A DNA stretch of 64,000 nt from an uncultured Lachnospiraceae bacterium (lineage in GTDB: Bacteria; Bacillota; Clostridia; Lachnospirales; Lachnospiraceae): contig CATNCF010000001.1 of the NCBI GenBank assembly GCA_950097145.1, positions 1 through 64,000 of the forward strand, written 5' to 3'. The translations under genes and the position numbers were made by a program. This document shows, one piece after another, positions 15,163 to 23,943 of this stretch. The stretch's first letter is position 1. Every line of letters starts with the position of its first letter. The notes below the pieces were generated by a model, which was given only the letters and a program-made list of their open reading frames with translations, was not told the origin of the DNA and searched no databases.

Positions 15163-17838
15163 CTACCTTGCATATGCCAGTCCCTTTGCCATATAAGAAG
15201 TGGCATCCTTGGCCGACTTATTCATTCCCTTTGAAACATTCTGCTGTGCCTGCGTATCACTGCCAGAATATGAATTATTAAATGTATTATTTTGTGTTAC
15301 ATTGGTTGTATTGCTTGTATTGTTTACTGCTCCGTTTGCTACTGTAGCTGCAGAGGCTGTAGCTCCTTTCATCAAGGTGGAAATACCGCTCGCAAGACCT
15401 TTGACTTTATCCATGACAGTATCTTCATTTGAGCCAATTCCCTCTGCCAGACCACTCATAAAATCCGGCATCCAGCTTTCGTAATCAGTCAACGGACCTT
15501 CATCTGGCACAGAGAAATGAAGAAATGATCTAATTTTATCTCCAATTCCTTTTACTGCGTCAACAATGCCCTGCACTCCGGACATAATACCGTCTTTTAA
15601 ACCTCCAATGAAATCGGAACCCCATTGAATTGCTTGTGATGGAAGACCTTTTATAAAATCCACTGCCGCAGTGATACCATTTACAATAGTATCTTTGATA
15701 TTCCCGATTGTTCCGGTAATGCCACTTAAAATATTAGAGAAAGTGGAACTTACAAAAGAAGCAATGCTTGTAAATATACTGCTGAAAAAGTTATATATTG
15801 CCTGTAAAACAGATACTATTGTATTATAAGCTCCGTTAATTGCCCCCGAAATGACACCAGTAATCGTGTTCCAAATTCCTTGCAGAAACGATACTATTCC
15901 ATTCCAAATTCCCTGGAAGAAACCACTGATTGCTCCCCACACAGCTTCCCATATAGCTTGAATTGCTCCAAGTGCCATTTCAAACAACATTTTAATGGTA
16001 TCCCATACTGCCGCAATGAAATTCTTAATAACCTCCCAGATTCCTATGAATATCTGTTTTATTGCCTCCCATGCACCCTGCCAATCGCCAGTAAAAACGG
16101 AAGCAATAAAATTTGCAACACCTTTGATAATATCAAGGAAACCATTCAAAATTCCGCCTAAACTATCCCATAACACTTTAAACCAACTGAGAATCCTCGA
16201 TCCCCATGCATTCCAGAAAGTTTGTATCCATCCAAAAACAGTTTCAATCACAGTGGCGATGGCATTAAAAATAGCGCTCCCCACTTCATACAAAGCATCC
16301 CACACAGCAGAAAGTGCATCTAAAATAGCCTGCCATACTGCCAATAGCTTTTCTTTTGTACTCATTGTGGAACCATCAATGCTATCTTCGGTACTACCAA
16401 ATAAGGTAGCTGCCAGCTGGGATATAAAAGTCCATACTCCATTTAGAAATGTCTTTACAATCCCCCATGCCCTTTCAAAATTCTGCCGAATGCTATCAGA
16501 ATGCCGGATAAAGAAATCCCGGATTGCACCAAAATACATCCCTACCGCTTGTTTGAGAAAATCCCAAACATTCAGAAGAAACTCCTTAACTTTCTGCCAG
16601 GCTTTAAAAATAGCAGCCCTTGCATTGTCAGCGCCTATTCCGGCTTTATCAAATATCGTGCCGATTACAGAATCATTCCCCATAAGGAAATTGATAAAAT
16701 CCTCAACTATCAGCGCCAAGAGAACGACAGCAGCAACAATAAGCATTATTTTCAAATTTGCAATGCTAAACATTCCTTTCATCATGGTTAAAAGCTTCAG
16801 AAATGCTTTTGCCCCAGAAATAATTTTGCTCCAATTCATCACAATAAAAAAAGCCCCAGCTATAATCGCTAAGAGCTTCAATGTCTTTTCAACTCCACCA
16901 AGTCTGTCTACTACGCCTCTAACCATTCCAATCCCTTTTGACGCTCCTATGGATAATGTCTGCATCATCCGGTCTATGGATGGTTTTAGCTTTTTCACAA
17001 GGGAAAACAAACTGTTAAACGCCCTCGTAAGTAAACCTGTTTCTGATGTTAACTTGCCTATTCCAACGGTTGCTTTCTGAACCAGGGAACTCAGCATTTT
17101 AAGAACCATAACGGCCGGCTGCAATAAACCTTTTCCAGCTGCTGCTTTTAGATCTTGCAAATTCTGTTTTAAATTTCCAAGCTGATTCGTCCAAGTATCA
17201 GATTCTCTTGCCGCCTGCCCCAGTGCCCCAGAAGCCTTATTTGCATCCTCAACCATCTGCAGTAATGTAAGCTGTTTTTCCGCCTCAGACAAATCTTTAA
17301 ATGATTTACCATATAAAGCATTGGCAGCTGTATTTCTAGTCGTCTCAGTACACGAAAGACCGAGAGCGGCGTCATTTTCAAAATTACCTTTTAGGAAAGA
17401 CTGGAGGGATTCTGTCATATTTTCAATACTCTTGTCATAAAAAGCTGCGGAATCGGCTACTGCTTTCATTGACCGGTTTGCAATATCCAAGGCTTCTGCT
17501 TCTTCCATGCCGGTAGTCTTTGAAAAAGCTGCAATCTGCGTAAAACTGCCTTTCATTCGGTTTGCTAATATGCCAGTATCATCGGCAATTTTATTCAATT
17601 TATCAGCAGCATCCTGCTCCATATCTCCAAAGACTTGTGAAAATTGTGATTCCAAAGCCTCTACATCCGCTGCGGCTTCTGCCAAATTTGCTATTCCTGC
17701 AATAGAAAAACCAATTCCAATCGCTCCAAGCAGTTTAGTAGCCATACTTTTTACTCCCTTTATGGCATTTTCAGCAGTGCTCACACTCCTTTGGTCAACT
17801 TCAATACCGAACGCAACCGCTATATCTCTTAATGTCAA
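15163..17838 (-). CDS. tail tape measure protein
   Basis: An 891-residue protein with an N-terminal domain, hydrophobic membrane-like segments near residues 330-385, and a long run of Trp/Phe-spaced amphipathic repeats (residues about 420-760), then a C-terminal domain with a Thr/Asn-rich linker. This is the tape measure layout; it sets tail length and is expelled on infection. It follows the frameshifted tail chaperone, the normal order. At about 1.5 angstrom per residue its length would predict a tail near 130 nm. Confidence 0.92.
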   Translation of the reverse strand: MTLRDIAVAFGIEVDQRSVSTAENAIKGVKSMATKLLGAIGIGFSIAGIANLAEAAADVEALESQFSQVFGDMEQDAADKLNKIADDTGILANRMKGSFTQIAAFSKTTGMEEAEALDIANRSMKAVADSAAFYDKSIENMTESLQSFLKGNFENDAALGLSCTETTRNTAANALYGKSFKDLSEAEKQLTLLQMVEDANKASGALGQAARESDTWTNQLGNLKQNLQDLKAAAGKGLLQPAVMVLKMLSSLVQKATVGIGKLTSETGLLTRAFNSLFSLVKKLKPSIDRMMQTLSIGASKGIGMVRGVVDRLGGVEKTLKLLAIIAGAFFIVMNWSKIISGAKAFLKLLTMMKGMFSIANLKIMLIVAAVVLLALIVEDFINFLMGNDSVIGTIFDKAGIGADNARAAIFKAWQKVKEFLLNVWDFLKQAVGMYFGAIRDFFIRHSDSIRQNFERAWGIVKTFLNGVWTFISQLAATLFGSTEDSIDGSTMSTKEKLLAVWQAILDALSAVWDALYEVGSAIFNAIATVIETVFGWIQTFWNAWGSRILSWFKVLWDSLGGILNGFLDIIKGVANFIASVFTGDWQGAWEAIKQIFIGIWEVIKNFIAAVWDTIKMLFEMALGAIQAIWEAVWGAISGFFQGIWNGIVSFLQGIWNTITGVISGAINGAYNTIVSVLQAIYNFFSSIFTSIASFVSSTFSNILSGITGTIGNIKDTIVNGITAAVDFIKGLPSQAIQWGSDFIGGLKDGIMSGVQGIVDAVKGIGDKIRSFLHFSVPDEGPLTDYESWMPDFMSGLAEGIGSNEDTVMDKVKGLASGISTLMKGATASAATVANGAVNNTSNTTNVTQNNTFNNSYSGSDTQAQQNVSKGMNKSAKDATSYMAKGLAYAR

Positions 17839-17840
17839 TC

Positions 17841-18110
17841 TTAATCCCTCCTTTCTCTTATTTCATCCGCCTTTCCGTTCTGAATATCCATATCCATCCG
17901 ATATAACGCATATAGCTTCAAAGCCTCGTCTAAGGTGTAATACTCCTCTAACTCGAACTTTGAAGCTATTTTTGCTTTAATCAATATATACATTCGAAGT
18001 TCCAACTCCGAAAACTGCGACGTATCCAGTGTACCGTACTTTACAATATCTGCCTCGTCTTCTTCACTAATGCCTCGCCGGCTTTGCCAAATCGGCCGAC
18101 GAGTTTCTTG
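17841..18110 (-). CDS. -1 frameshift extension of tail assembly chaperone
   Basis: This frame continues the upstream chaperone gene after a -1 shift at 18110-18116, adding 89 residues (starting QETRRPIWQSRRG) to residue 159, for a predicted 248-residue fusion. It has no good start of its own, overlaps the first frame by 139 bases and ends just before the tape measure gene, as lambda GT does. The longer form is expected in a minority of ribosomes and binds the tape measure. Confidence 0.82.
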   Translation of the reverse strand, partial: QETRRPIWQSRRGISEEDEADIVKYGTLDTSQFSELELRMYILIKAKIASKFELEEYYTLDEALKLYALYRMDMDIQNGKADEIRERRD

Positions 18111-18586
18111 AAAAAACCATTGAAATTCAGCCGAATTACATAGAATGCAAGAACGAACATATCCTGCACTTCTCCGCAAAAAAGCTCGTTTACCAGGTCC
18201 ATATCAAGAATTTCCTGCTCAAACTCGCCAGTTTCCACATCATCTTCATCCAACTGCGGCAGCTCCACAACCACATTCTTATGCGCTACAAGCAACTTTT
18301 TCATCATAGATTCTACTCTTTGCCCTGAGAATCCTTCCATGCTCTTCGCCATAGATGCCGCTGCCTGATCTACATCAATATCCATCAGACCGCTATCTGC
18401 ATTATCGTCTTCCTGATTCTCGTTTCCATTCCCAACAAGAGGCAAGAGAGCCGCAAGAACAGGTGTCAGCAATGAAGCCAAATCCCCTGTCAAATTAGCA
18501 GCCACCATTGCCGGAAACGGTTTAATGTAAAAATTGTAATCTCCAATAGTTTCTTTCTTCGGTTCTGTCTGTCTTAATCGTGCCAT
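18041..18586 (-). CDS. tail assembly chaperone (short form)
   Basis: A 181-residue protein starting MARLRQTEPKKETIGDYNFY, with an acidic linker (GNENQEDDNADSG) and a C-terminus LNFNGFFKKLVGRF. Position between tail tube and tape measure and an overlapping -1 frame mark it as the G-type tail assembly chaperone. It keeps the tape measure soluble while the tube is built. Confidence 0.8.
   Translation of the reverse strand: MARLRQTEPKKETIGDYNFYIKPFPAMVAANLTGDLASLLTPVLAALLPLVGNGNENQEDDNADSGLMDIDVDQAAASMAKSMEGFSGQRVESMMKKLLVAHKNVVVELPQLDEDDVETGEFEQEILDMDLVNELFCGEVQDMFVLAFYVIRLNFNGFFKKLVGRFGKAGEALVKKTRQIL
18110..18116 (-). promoter_or_regulatory. programmed -1 frameshift slippery site T-TTT-TTC
   Basis: The zero frame reads GGT TTT TTC AAG. 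The heptamer T TTT TTC allows both the P-site and A-site tRNAs to re-pair one base back on TTT TTT, after which the frame reads CAA GAA ACT and stays open to 17841. This is a canonical X-XXY-YYZ site in the expected place. Confidence 0.85.
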
Positions 18587-18598
18587 GTGTCAACCCTC

Positions 18599-19012
18599 CT
18601 AACTTTCTTTGCCGTCTGCCACGACAATTTCCCATTCTCTGTTATTCTGTGCTTTTCCATATGTCTTCGAAGACAGCTTTGTTACCCAGCCCGTAGAAGC
18701 ACTAAACTTCTCATTTCCGACCAAATCCTTTACAGTAACGGCAAAGAAACCTTTTCCGGAAGACTTCATTTTTTCATACATCTTCCTCAGATACGAATTG
18801 GTTCTGGAATTCTGGAGAAGGGAAACCTTTACAGTATATATAGAAGACGGATCTATGCTTACGCATACTTCTCCATCTGCACCTGCCACATAACTATTTC
18901 CATCACCGGCAGGCTCAATTGTGATAAAGCTATCGTCTGCAAAACCACTTGCAATATGATTTCCCAATGCAAGCGAAACCTTTTTGGGGTTATAAGTTGT
19001 TACTCTCGGCAT
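18599..19012 (-). CDS. tail tube protein (DUF3277-like)
   Basis: A 137-residue beta-rich protein starting MPRVTTYNPKKVSLALGNH. Its size and place between the sheath and the tail chaperone fit the tube protein of contractile tails, and IEPAGDGNSYVAGADGE resembles the DUF3277 group. It stacks in hexamer rings inside the sheath. Confidence 0.78.
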   Translation of the reverse strand: MPRVTTYNPKKVSLALGNHIASGFADDSFITIEPAGDGNSYVAGADGEVCVSIDPSSIYTVKVSLLQNSRTNSYLRKMYEKMKSSGKGFFAVTVKDLVGNEKFSASTGWVTKLSSKTYGKAQNNREWEIVVADGKES

Positions 19013-19028
19013 TTATTTTCACCTCCCA

Positions 19029-20153
19029 TTATGCATAGACAAGACTGCCGCTGATATCCACTGCCTGGATTGCTCCCGCCAGCTTTGCCTTAAACTTGCA
19101 GCCCGTTAATTGTCTGGATGCCTTCTGCGCATCGCTCAAACTTGCGGAACTTGGTACAGTAATGGTATATCCCGGAATCTCGTTATCATCATCATCATAC
19201 TCTGTTGGGGCAATACCGCCTACTTTCTGACCTTCTTTTAATGATTCCTCCATCTTGCCCTCAATGCCAGTGATTCCATCATCTGTATAAGGCAATTTCT
19301 GATTCAATACCAATAAATTAAATACACGTTCCTGCATATCGTTCTTCAGCCAATCTCTGAAACGAATGGTATCAATCCACTCATTTCCAAGCACTTTTCC
19401 GCCCATAGAACTTGTGATGTTTTTCTTTGCATAAGTCGTAAAGTAAGTGACATTATTGTCATCACAATACTTTTTCATGTTGGTAGAAAGCTTGCATGGA
19501 GATACAGCAGCCAACGCTTTTAACGCCCATGTTTCACTGCCCGGATCATACCCGAAGCATTTTGCCATCATAGCGAGGGAGATATAATAATTCTCCACTG
19601 GCTGAGTTTCCACATCAGGAACACCGCCGCCATATACCGCAAAGCTGCGGAAATAATTGGTTGTTGTTATTGGAAGTTGCTGATCCATAAAAGTGAATCC
19701 GAACAGTTTTTTGTTGCTCTCTGTCCACTTGATTGTTTCTTCCAAATCTGGCACATTAAGAAATGTTTTGGAAAGACTTATCCCATACCATCCTCCGGCC
19801 TCCTGCGCCCGATCAAGCACAACGCTCATTTTCTCATAAATAATATTTTCATCATCTTCATCATTTGAAATCTGTCTTACAACTATATAAATTGTATCCG
19901 GCTCCGGTGACTGCGAATATGCTACCGTTGCCATCATATAAGCCTGGTGCTCGGTAGAAAATCCGTAATCTGCCAATTCTGCCGCCTGTGAAATGCCAAT
20001 AACCTTTGTTCCAATGCTTTCCTTAGCATCTGCGGCTTTATCCGGTGCCTCCACAACCATAAGAATGTTGCTGAAGCTCTCGTCGCTGGAGCCAGGAGTA
20101 GCAATCTCAATGTCCACATTGACAATTTCATCAAGATTATTTCTAATTGCCAT
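19029..20153 (-). CDS. tail sheath protein (DUF3383-like)
   Basis: A 374-residue protein with IEIATPGSSDESFSNILMVV at the N-terminus, WYGISLS near residue 120, GNEWIDTIRFRDWLKNDMQ near residue 260 and a C-terminal beta segment, the layout of DUF3383 sheath proteins. Its presence makes this a contractile-tailed phage. It overlaps the neck terminator gene by 11 bases. Confidence 0.85.
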   Translation of the reverse strand: MAIRNNLDEIVNVDIEIATPGSSDESFSNILMVVEAPDKAADAKESIGTKVIGISQAAELADYGFSTEHQAYMMATVAYSQSPEPDTIYIVVRQISNDEDDENIIYEKMSVVLDRAQEAGGWYGISLSKTFLNVPDLEETIKWTESNKKLFGFTFMDQQLPITTTNYFRSFAVYGGGVPDVETQPVENYYISLAMMAKCFGYDPGSETWALKALAAVSPCKLSTNMKKYCDDNNVTYFTTYAKKNITSSMGGKVLGNEWIDTIRFRDWLKNDMQERVFNLLVLNQKLPYTDDGITGIEGKMEESLKEGQKVGGIAPTEYDDDDNEIPGYTITVPSSASLSDAQKASRQLTGCKFKAKLAGAIQAVDISGSLVYA

Positions 20154-20733
20154 CGTCTGATTCCTCCTGTATTATTACTTCTTCTATCACAGAGACTTTT
20201 GCCTCTGTAAATTCCTGCAATCCACCTCCACTGGCATTCGGTACTAATTCATTTCCAGATACGCCATATTCCCCATCTGCTGTTCCGACAAATGATACTA
20301 CGAATTCGCACATGGACCGATAATTAAACTTTGTATCTCCTATTAGTTCCGATAAATCCCTTATAGGAGGATTGCAAACAATAGTTACGTTTTTTTGCGC
20401 CAATTCCCCTGTAATCCCCTCTGAATCAAGAAACCTCACAAATTCTTCCAAATCTTCCACTGCAGTATTTTCAAAATAGCTGGCATTTCCTGCCCTCACT
20501 TCTTTTCCGACAGTATATAGATTGATTTCAAAAATAAAATCATAGTTGTAATACTTGTGTTCTCCTTCATCATCAGACAGAGGAAACGAGGAACGGTTTA
20601 AATTGCGATATCCAAGGGTGATATATGGCGGCTTGGGTGTTACCCCTTTTGTCTTCTCCCACACAATCATGGCTCCCGGATGATACCTTGCAACCACTTC
20701 ATAAAGCAGTTGCTTTATTTCCTTTAAGGTCAT
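20143..20733 (-). CDS. neck/tail terminator protein (gp12-like)
   Basis: A 196-residue protein with KPPYITLGYRNLNR and YNYDFIFEINLYTVGKE, a strand pattern seen in tail terminator proteins of the gp12-like neck family. It lies between the head-tail connector genes and the sheath, the normal spot. It would cap the tube and join tail to neck. The start overlaps the upstream stop by four bases. Confidence 0.68.
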   Translation of the reverse strand: MTLKEIKQLLYEVVARYHPGAMIVWEKTKGVTPKPPYITLGYRNLNRSSFPLSDDEGEHKYYNYDFIFEINLYTVGKEVRAGNASYFENTAVEDLEEFVRFLDSEGITGELAQKNVTIVCNPPIRDLSELIGDTKFNYRSMCEFVVSFVGTADGEYGVSGNELVPNASGGGLQEFTEAKVSVIEEVIIQEESDDGN

Positions 20734-21107
20734 GTTGATCCCTCCGTTTCCGGATTCGCTGTTTCCTGATTTGTGCTGTTTGGTATCAATTCAAAAGTTG
20801 AAGTCCAGTGCTTTAAAACTGTATTCCGACTTAATCGCGAAGACATACACTCAAACCATCTTCCCTCATATAAGAGCTGGTCTGACCGAACGCCATCTTC
20901 CTGCTTTGAAGTGCGGATAGGAAAATCTCCAAATGCTTTTAACATCATCTTATCCCTGCTACCGCCAGCTTCAATCACTTCCTGATCAGACATTTCCTGC
21001 ACATCAAGCGATACTGTGCTATCCTTATAACCAGCCGTTGGATAACCATTCACAATCAAATCTTTTTCATACCTTCTCAAGGTGTAATTTGCTGCGAAAA
21101 ATGGCAT
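20730..21107 (-). CDS. head closure-like connector protein
   Basis: A 125-residue beta-rich protein (YTLRRYEKDLIVNGYPT, LLYEGRWFECMSSR). Position between an HK97 gp10-like protein and the tail terminator suggests a head-closure or stopper protein. No firm family match from sequence alone. Confidence 0.55.
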   Translation of the reverse strand: MPFFAANYTLRRYEKDLIVNGYPTAGYKDSTVSLDVQEMSDQEVIEAGGSRDKMMLKAFGDFPIRTSKQEDGVRSDQLLYEGRWFECMSSRLSRNTVLKHWTSTFELIPNSTNQETANPETEGST

Positions 21108-21571
21108 TAGTCAGAACCCCCTTTCTCTTTTATTACATAATTGACGGATTGCCTCATGCGGCCAGTATCAATCAACGGTGTATCAGAGCCTTTACGTTTA
21201 ATTGTAGCCTCTGAATTGGGAACAAAATTGCCTTTTGTAATTTCCTCCTGGACAAGACCCTTCTGAAACACTCCAATTTTCTTCAATACATTCTCTGCGG
21301 AACCGCCCTTGAGAATTTCTTTTTTCATTGACTGCAAAAAAGCATTTATTTGAGCTGCGTTTGCATCCACGCTATCACGAAGAAATGGCCTCGACGGAAT
21401 ATGAACGGTTCCAAGCTCATTAAACATAGCTATGTCCACCAAATCAACCCCATCTTCACTGCTTTCTCCTTGCTGAATACCAATTCTTACCTCTAACTTT
21501 TTAAAGTCTTCTAGCATTTTTTCAAATTTCCTGCCCTCTGCAGTCGTAGTTTCCGTAATTCTAACCGCCAT
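21107..21571 (-). CDS. HK97 gp10-like tail completion protein
   Basis: A 154-residue protein with VRIGIQQGESSEDG, MFNELGTVHIPSRPFLRDSV and PLIDTGRMRQSVNYVI, the strong gp10-type signature (PxRPFLR and DTGRMRQS). These proteins act in head-tail joining. One-base overlap with the next gene. Confidence 0.82.
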   Translation of the reverse strand: MAVRITETTTAEGRKFEKMLEDFKKLEVRIGIQQGESSEDGVDLVDIAMFNELGTVHIPSRPFLRDSVDANAAQINAFLQSMKKEILKGGSAENVLKKIGVFQKGLVQEEITKGNFVPNSEATIKRKGSDTPLIDTGRMRQSVNYVIKEKGGSD

Positions 21572-21950
21572 GCTCTATCCCTGCAGACACAATCGTTACA
21601 ATACAGCGCTTCCTGAGCTGGAGATACTGCATTCCATATACAGTTCTGCCAAACTCTGAATCTGTAGCTGTATTCCCTGCCTGATTATTAAAAAAAGACA
21701 CCGATGTTTCGCCTTCTGAAACAGAGGCTAATCCAATGGTGTCCCCTATCGAGCCAATACCACCCGATACTCCAAAACCAGACAATTTCATTTTATGCGC
21801 TGCCAAATAAGCACGAGCCTGCTGATACATTTTTCCGAATCTCTTTTTACTGATAAGCGGCTCCGTAAGAGATAAGAACATATTCACAGTATCATCCGGC
21901 ACTTCATTAAATTCATTCATTGTCGCTCTGATGATTTCAAAAGCTTCCAT
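21561..21950 (-). CDS. head-tail connector protein (DUF4054-like)
   Basis: A 129-residue protein starting at ATG 21950 with AGGAGG upstream. The helical N-terminal half (FLSLTEPLISKKRFG, QARAYLAAHKMKL) and the short sequence FGRTVYGMQYLQLRKR match DUF4054 adaptor proteins that dock under the portal. Confidence 0.72.
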   Translation of the reverse strand: MEAFEIIRATMNEFNEVPDDTVNMFLSLTEPLISKKRFGKMYQQARAYLAAHKMKLSGFGVSGGIGSIGDTIGLASVSEGETSVSFFNNQAGNTATDSEFGRTVYGMQYLQLRKRCIVTIVSAGIEHGG

Positions 21951-21962
21951 GATGACCACCTC

Positions 21963-22370
21963 CTATTTATCGAGAGCAGCCAAAATCTTCTCCTTCAAAA
22001 TCTCAACGGTATCATCATCTTTCACTTCAAGCCCCATTCCGGCAGCCTTCGTCAAAAGTTCCGGTTTTTTCATTGACTGAACCGCTTTGATTTCCGCCTC
22101 TTTTTCTGCCTGTGCTGCTGCAATGGCAGCCTGTTCCTCTTTATATCTGGAAACGGCTTCTTCAGCAATTTTGGCTCTCTCAAAATCACTGATACCATTA
22201 CCAGCAGATGAAGCAGCCGCTTTTTCGGAATCTACAAGAATCCCCTTTTTCAAATAATCAATAATTGACGGATGATCCTGAAAACTCTCCGGCAATTCCA
22301 TATCTGTACCCGGGAGAAGAGGTTCTCCGTTAATTGCAATAATCTTTCTTGATTTATTGGTAACTTTCAT
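21963..22370 (-). CDS. head-region protein with C-terminal HeH/SAP-like helix pair
   Basis: A 135-residue protein: a beta N-terminus (IIAINGEPLLPGTDMELP), an Ala/Glu-rich helix, and a C-terminal MKKPELLTKAAGMGLEV plus TVEILKEKILAAL that looks like a HeH or Rho-N/SAP-type helix-extended-helix, often nucleic-acid binding. It follows the major capsid gene. Function in the head is unknown. Confidence 0.6.
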   Translation of the reverse strand: MKVTNKSRKIIAINGEPLLPGTDMELPESFQDHPSIIDYLKKGILVDSEKAAASSAGNGISDFERAKIAEEAVSRYKEEQAAIAAAQAEKEAEIKAVQSMKKPELLTKAAGMGLEVKDDDTVEILKEKILAALDK

Positions 22371-22382
22371 CTCTTTACCTCC

Positions 22383-23414
22383 TTAAATTCCGTATGCCAA
22401 AATCATTGATAACGGATAATAGATAATGAGGCCTGCTGTTCTGGTTTCGCAAGGCACCTCTGTTTCCAGTTTCTGAACCTGTAAAGGATACTGATAAAAC
22501 GGAAGCGGAATCTCCAAGCTGAATTTTTCCGCATCTTTCGTGTACATAAATGCAACATTCTTTCCGCTGGGATTAACATCAGTAGCCGAATCCTGCAATT
22601 CTGCCATGCTCTCAAAATTCTTCAAATAAGGCGCATGTTCCTTTATAAAACTGAGAATCGTGGTTTCAGTATCAGGAATTCTCCTTGTAGCCAAATCCAT
22701 ATAGATGTACGATGGCAGCGCAAGGGTATCCGGCTTTTCAATCGACATGGTAATCTTGTCAATAAACTTCTGTATGCCGTTAATATCCTCCAAAATCTGG
22801 TCTGCATTTTTATACTTCCACTCCGTATGTGCTTTTGCCTCTGTGTCCCCATCTCCCTTAACCATGACAGTGGACAGGGTAAAAATCGGAATATCGTTTC
22901 CGTCAGAAAAAATTCCAACAAGATTATGTTTCTTATCGCCGGCAAACGCAATCTTATTAACCATATAATCAGAGGCTCTTCTTGCCGCTGCCCCCTTTCT
23001 TGCATCCAGAGACTTGCCTGCCATGCGGGATGCCCTCATTTCCTGCACATTATATCCATAACTGTCGCCGATGGACTTAATGGAGGCTGTGTGGGATTCT
23101 CCCTGCACGTCAACTCTCGGAAGGTCAGTTGCATAGTTATTGATAATCGCAGCCATGCCGGTAATATCATAGCTGTAGTAAGTAGTAGTTTCTGCTCCCT
23201 CATTTACCTCAGAAGTGATCGGGAAATATGCAAGGGCAGAAAGTTCCGGATACTGCTTATCATAGGTCTTTGTCTTTACCTGATCCAGCTCCCTGGCAAA
23301 AAATACAGTTGCAGATTCAACGCTGTCAAAGCGGAGCTGCTCACTCCCTGCCAGACCTTTTACAAGGGTTGATCCCTTTAATGCACTGTAATCATCCATG
23401 TTAAAATCCTTCAT
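22383..23414 (-). CDS. major capsid protein (DUF2184-like)
   Basis: A 343-residue protein starting MKDFNMDDYSALKGS with AAGGAGGTATTTACA before ATG 23414. VDVQGESHTASIKSIGDSYGYNVQE near residue 90 and a C-terminal IPLPFYQYPLQVQ match the DUF2184 group of HK97-fold capsid proteins. It follows a cement-like protein and a protease/scaffold gene, the standard order. Confidence 0.83.
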   Translation of the reverse strand: MKDFNMDDYSALKGSTLVKGLAGSEQLRFDSVESATVFFARELDQVKTKTYDKQYPELSALAYFPITSEVNEGAETTTYYSYDITGMAAIINNYATDLPRVDVQGESHTASIKSIGDSYGYNVQEMRASRMAGKSLDARKGAAARRASDYMVNKIAFAGDKKHNLVGIFSDGNDIPIFTLSTVMVKGDGDTEAKAHTEWKYKNADQILEDINGIQKFIDKITMSIEKPDTLALPSYIYMDLATRRIPDTETTILSFIKEHAPYLKNFESMAELQDSATDVNPSGKNVAFMYTKDAEKFSLEIPLPFYQYPLQVQKLETEVPCETRTAGLIIYYPLSMILAYGI

Positions 23415-23427
23415 TGTAAATACCTCC

Positions 23428-23943
23428 TTATTCTGCTTTTCCTGCGGCGGGTACAGAACCCGGAAGGAATTCTGCATTTGCAATGCCATTGTCTGTCTCT
23501 CCAAGGAAAATAGCATTGACTTCTACCTTGGTTGCAGTATCTGTTGATGTGGTAAACAGACCTGCTTCATCGCCGGATGTAATCATATATACTTTTTCCC
23601 TGTACTTCGGTACGGCATCTTTTCCAGTCTTTATCCACACTTTTCCATAGTGCAGACAACCAACAGTACGCTTATCGCCAATTTTTACACTATTATCCAT
23701 ATCCATCTCAACCATAACAGAATTGTGAACAACAACGCCTTCAAATTCTGCAGAGGTCGTAGCAGAAGTAGGGATTTTTACATCTGTTCCGGCATTCGTT
23801 CCAGTAACAACACCTATTCCAAAAGAAATATTCTCACCCTCTGTCTGTCTTGTAGATACTTCATGGGCCGATAAATCAAAGAGCCCCCCGGCTACCCCTT
23901 TGGGAAAGCCAAAACCATAACTCGTCTGTGCAGCCATACTCAT
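23428..23943 (-). CDS. capsid cement/decoration protein
   Basis: A 171-residue beta-rich protein starting MSMAAQTSYGFGFPKGVAGG. The order protease/scaffold, this gene, major capsid is where phage cement (Gp24-like, DUF2190-like) genes lie. It probably binds the outside of the shell and stabilises it. Confidence 0.68.
   Translation of the reverse strand: MSMAAQTSYGFGFPKGVAGGLFDLSAHEVSTRQTEGENISFGIGVVTGTNAGTDVKIPTSATTSAEFEGVVVHNSVMVEMDMDNSVKIGDKRTVGCLHYGKVWIKTGKDAVPKYREKVYMITSGDEAGLFTTSTDTATKVEVNAIFLGETDNGIANAEFLPGSVPAAGKAE

Noticed and set aside
15995-17080. 361-codon plus-strand open frame
   Set aside because: Antisense to the tape measure gene, whose regular repeats keep the opposite strand open; no start signal or domain.
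22635-23372. 245-codon plus-strand open frame
   Set aside because: It is antisense to the major capsid gene, has no ribosome site and low-quality composition; a shadow frame.
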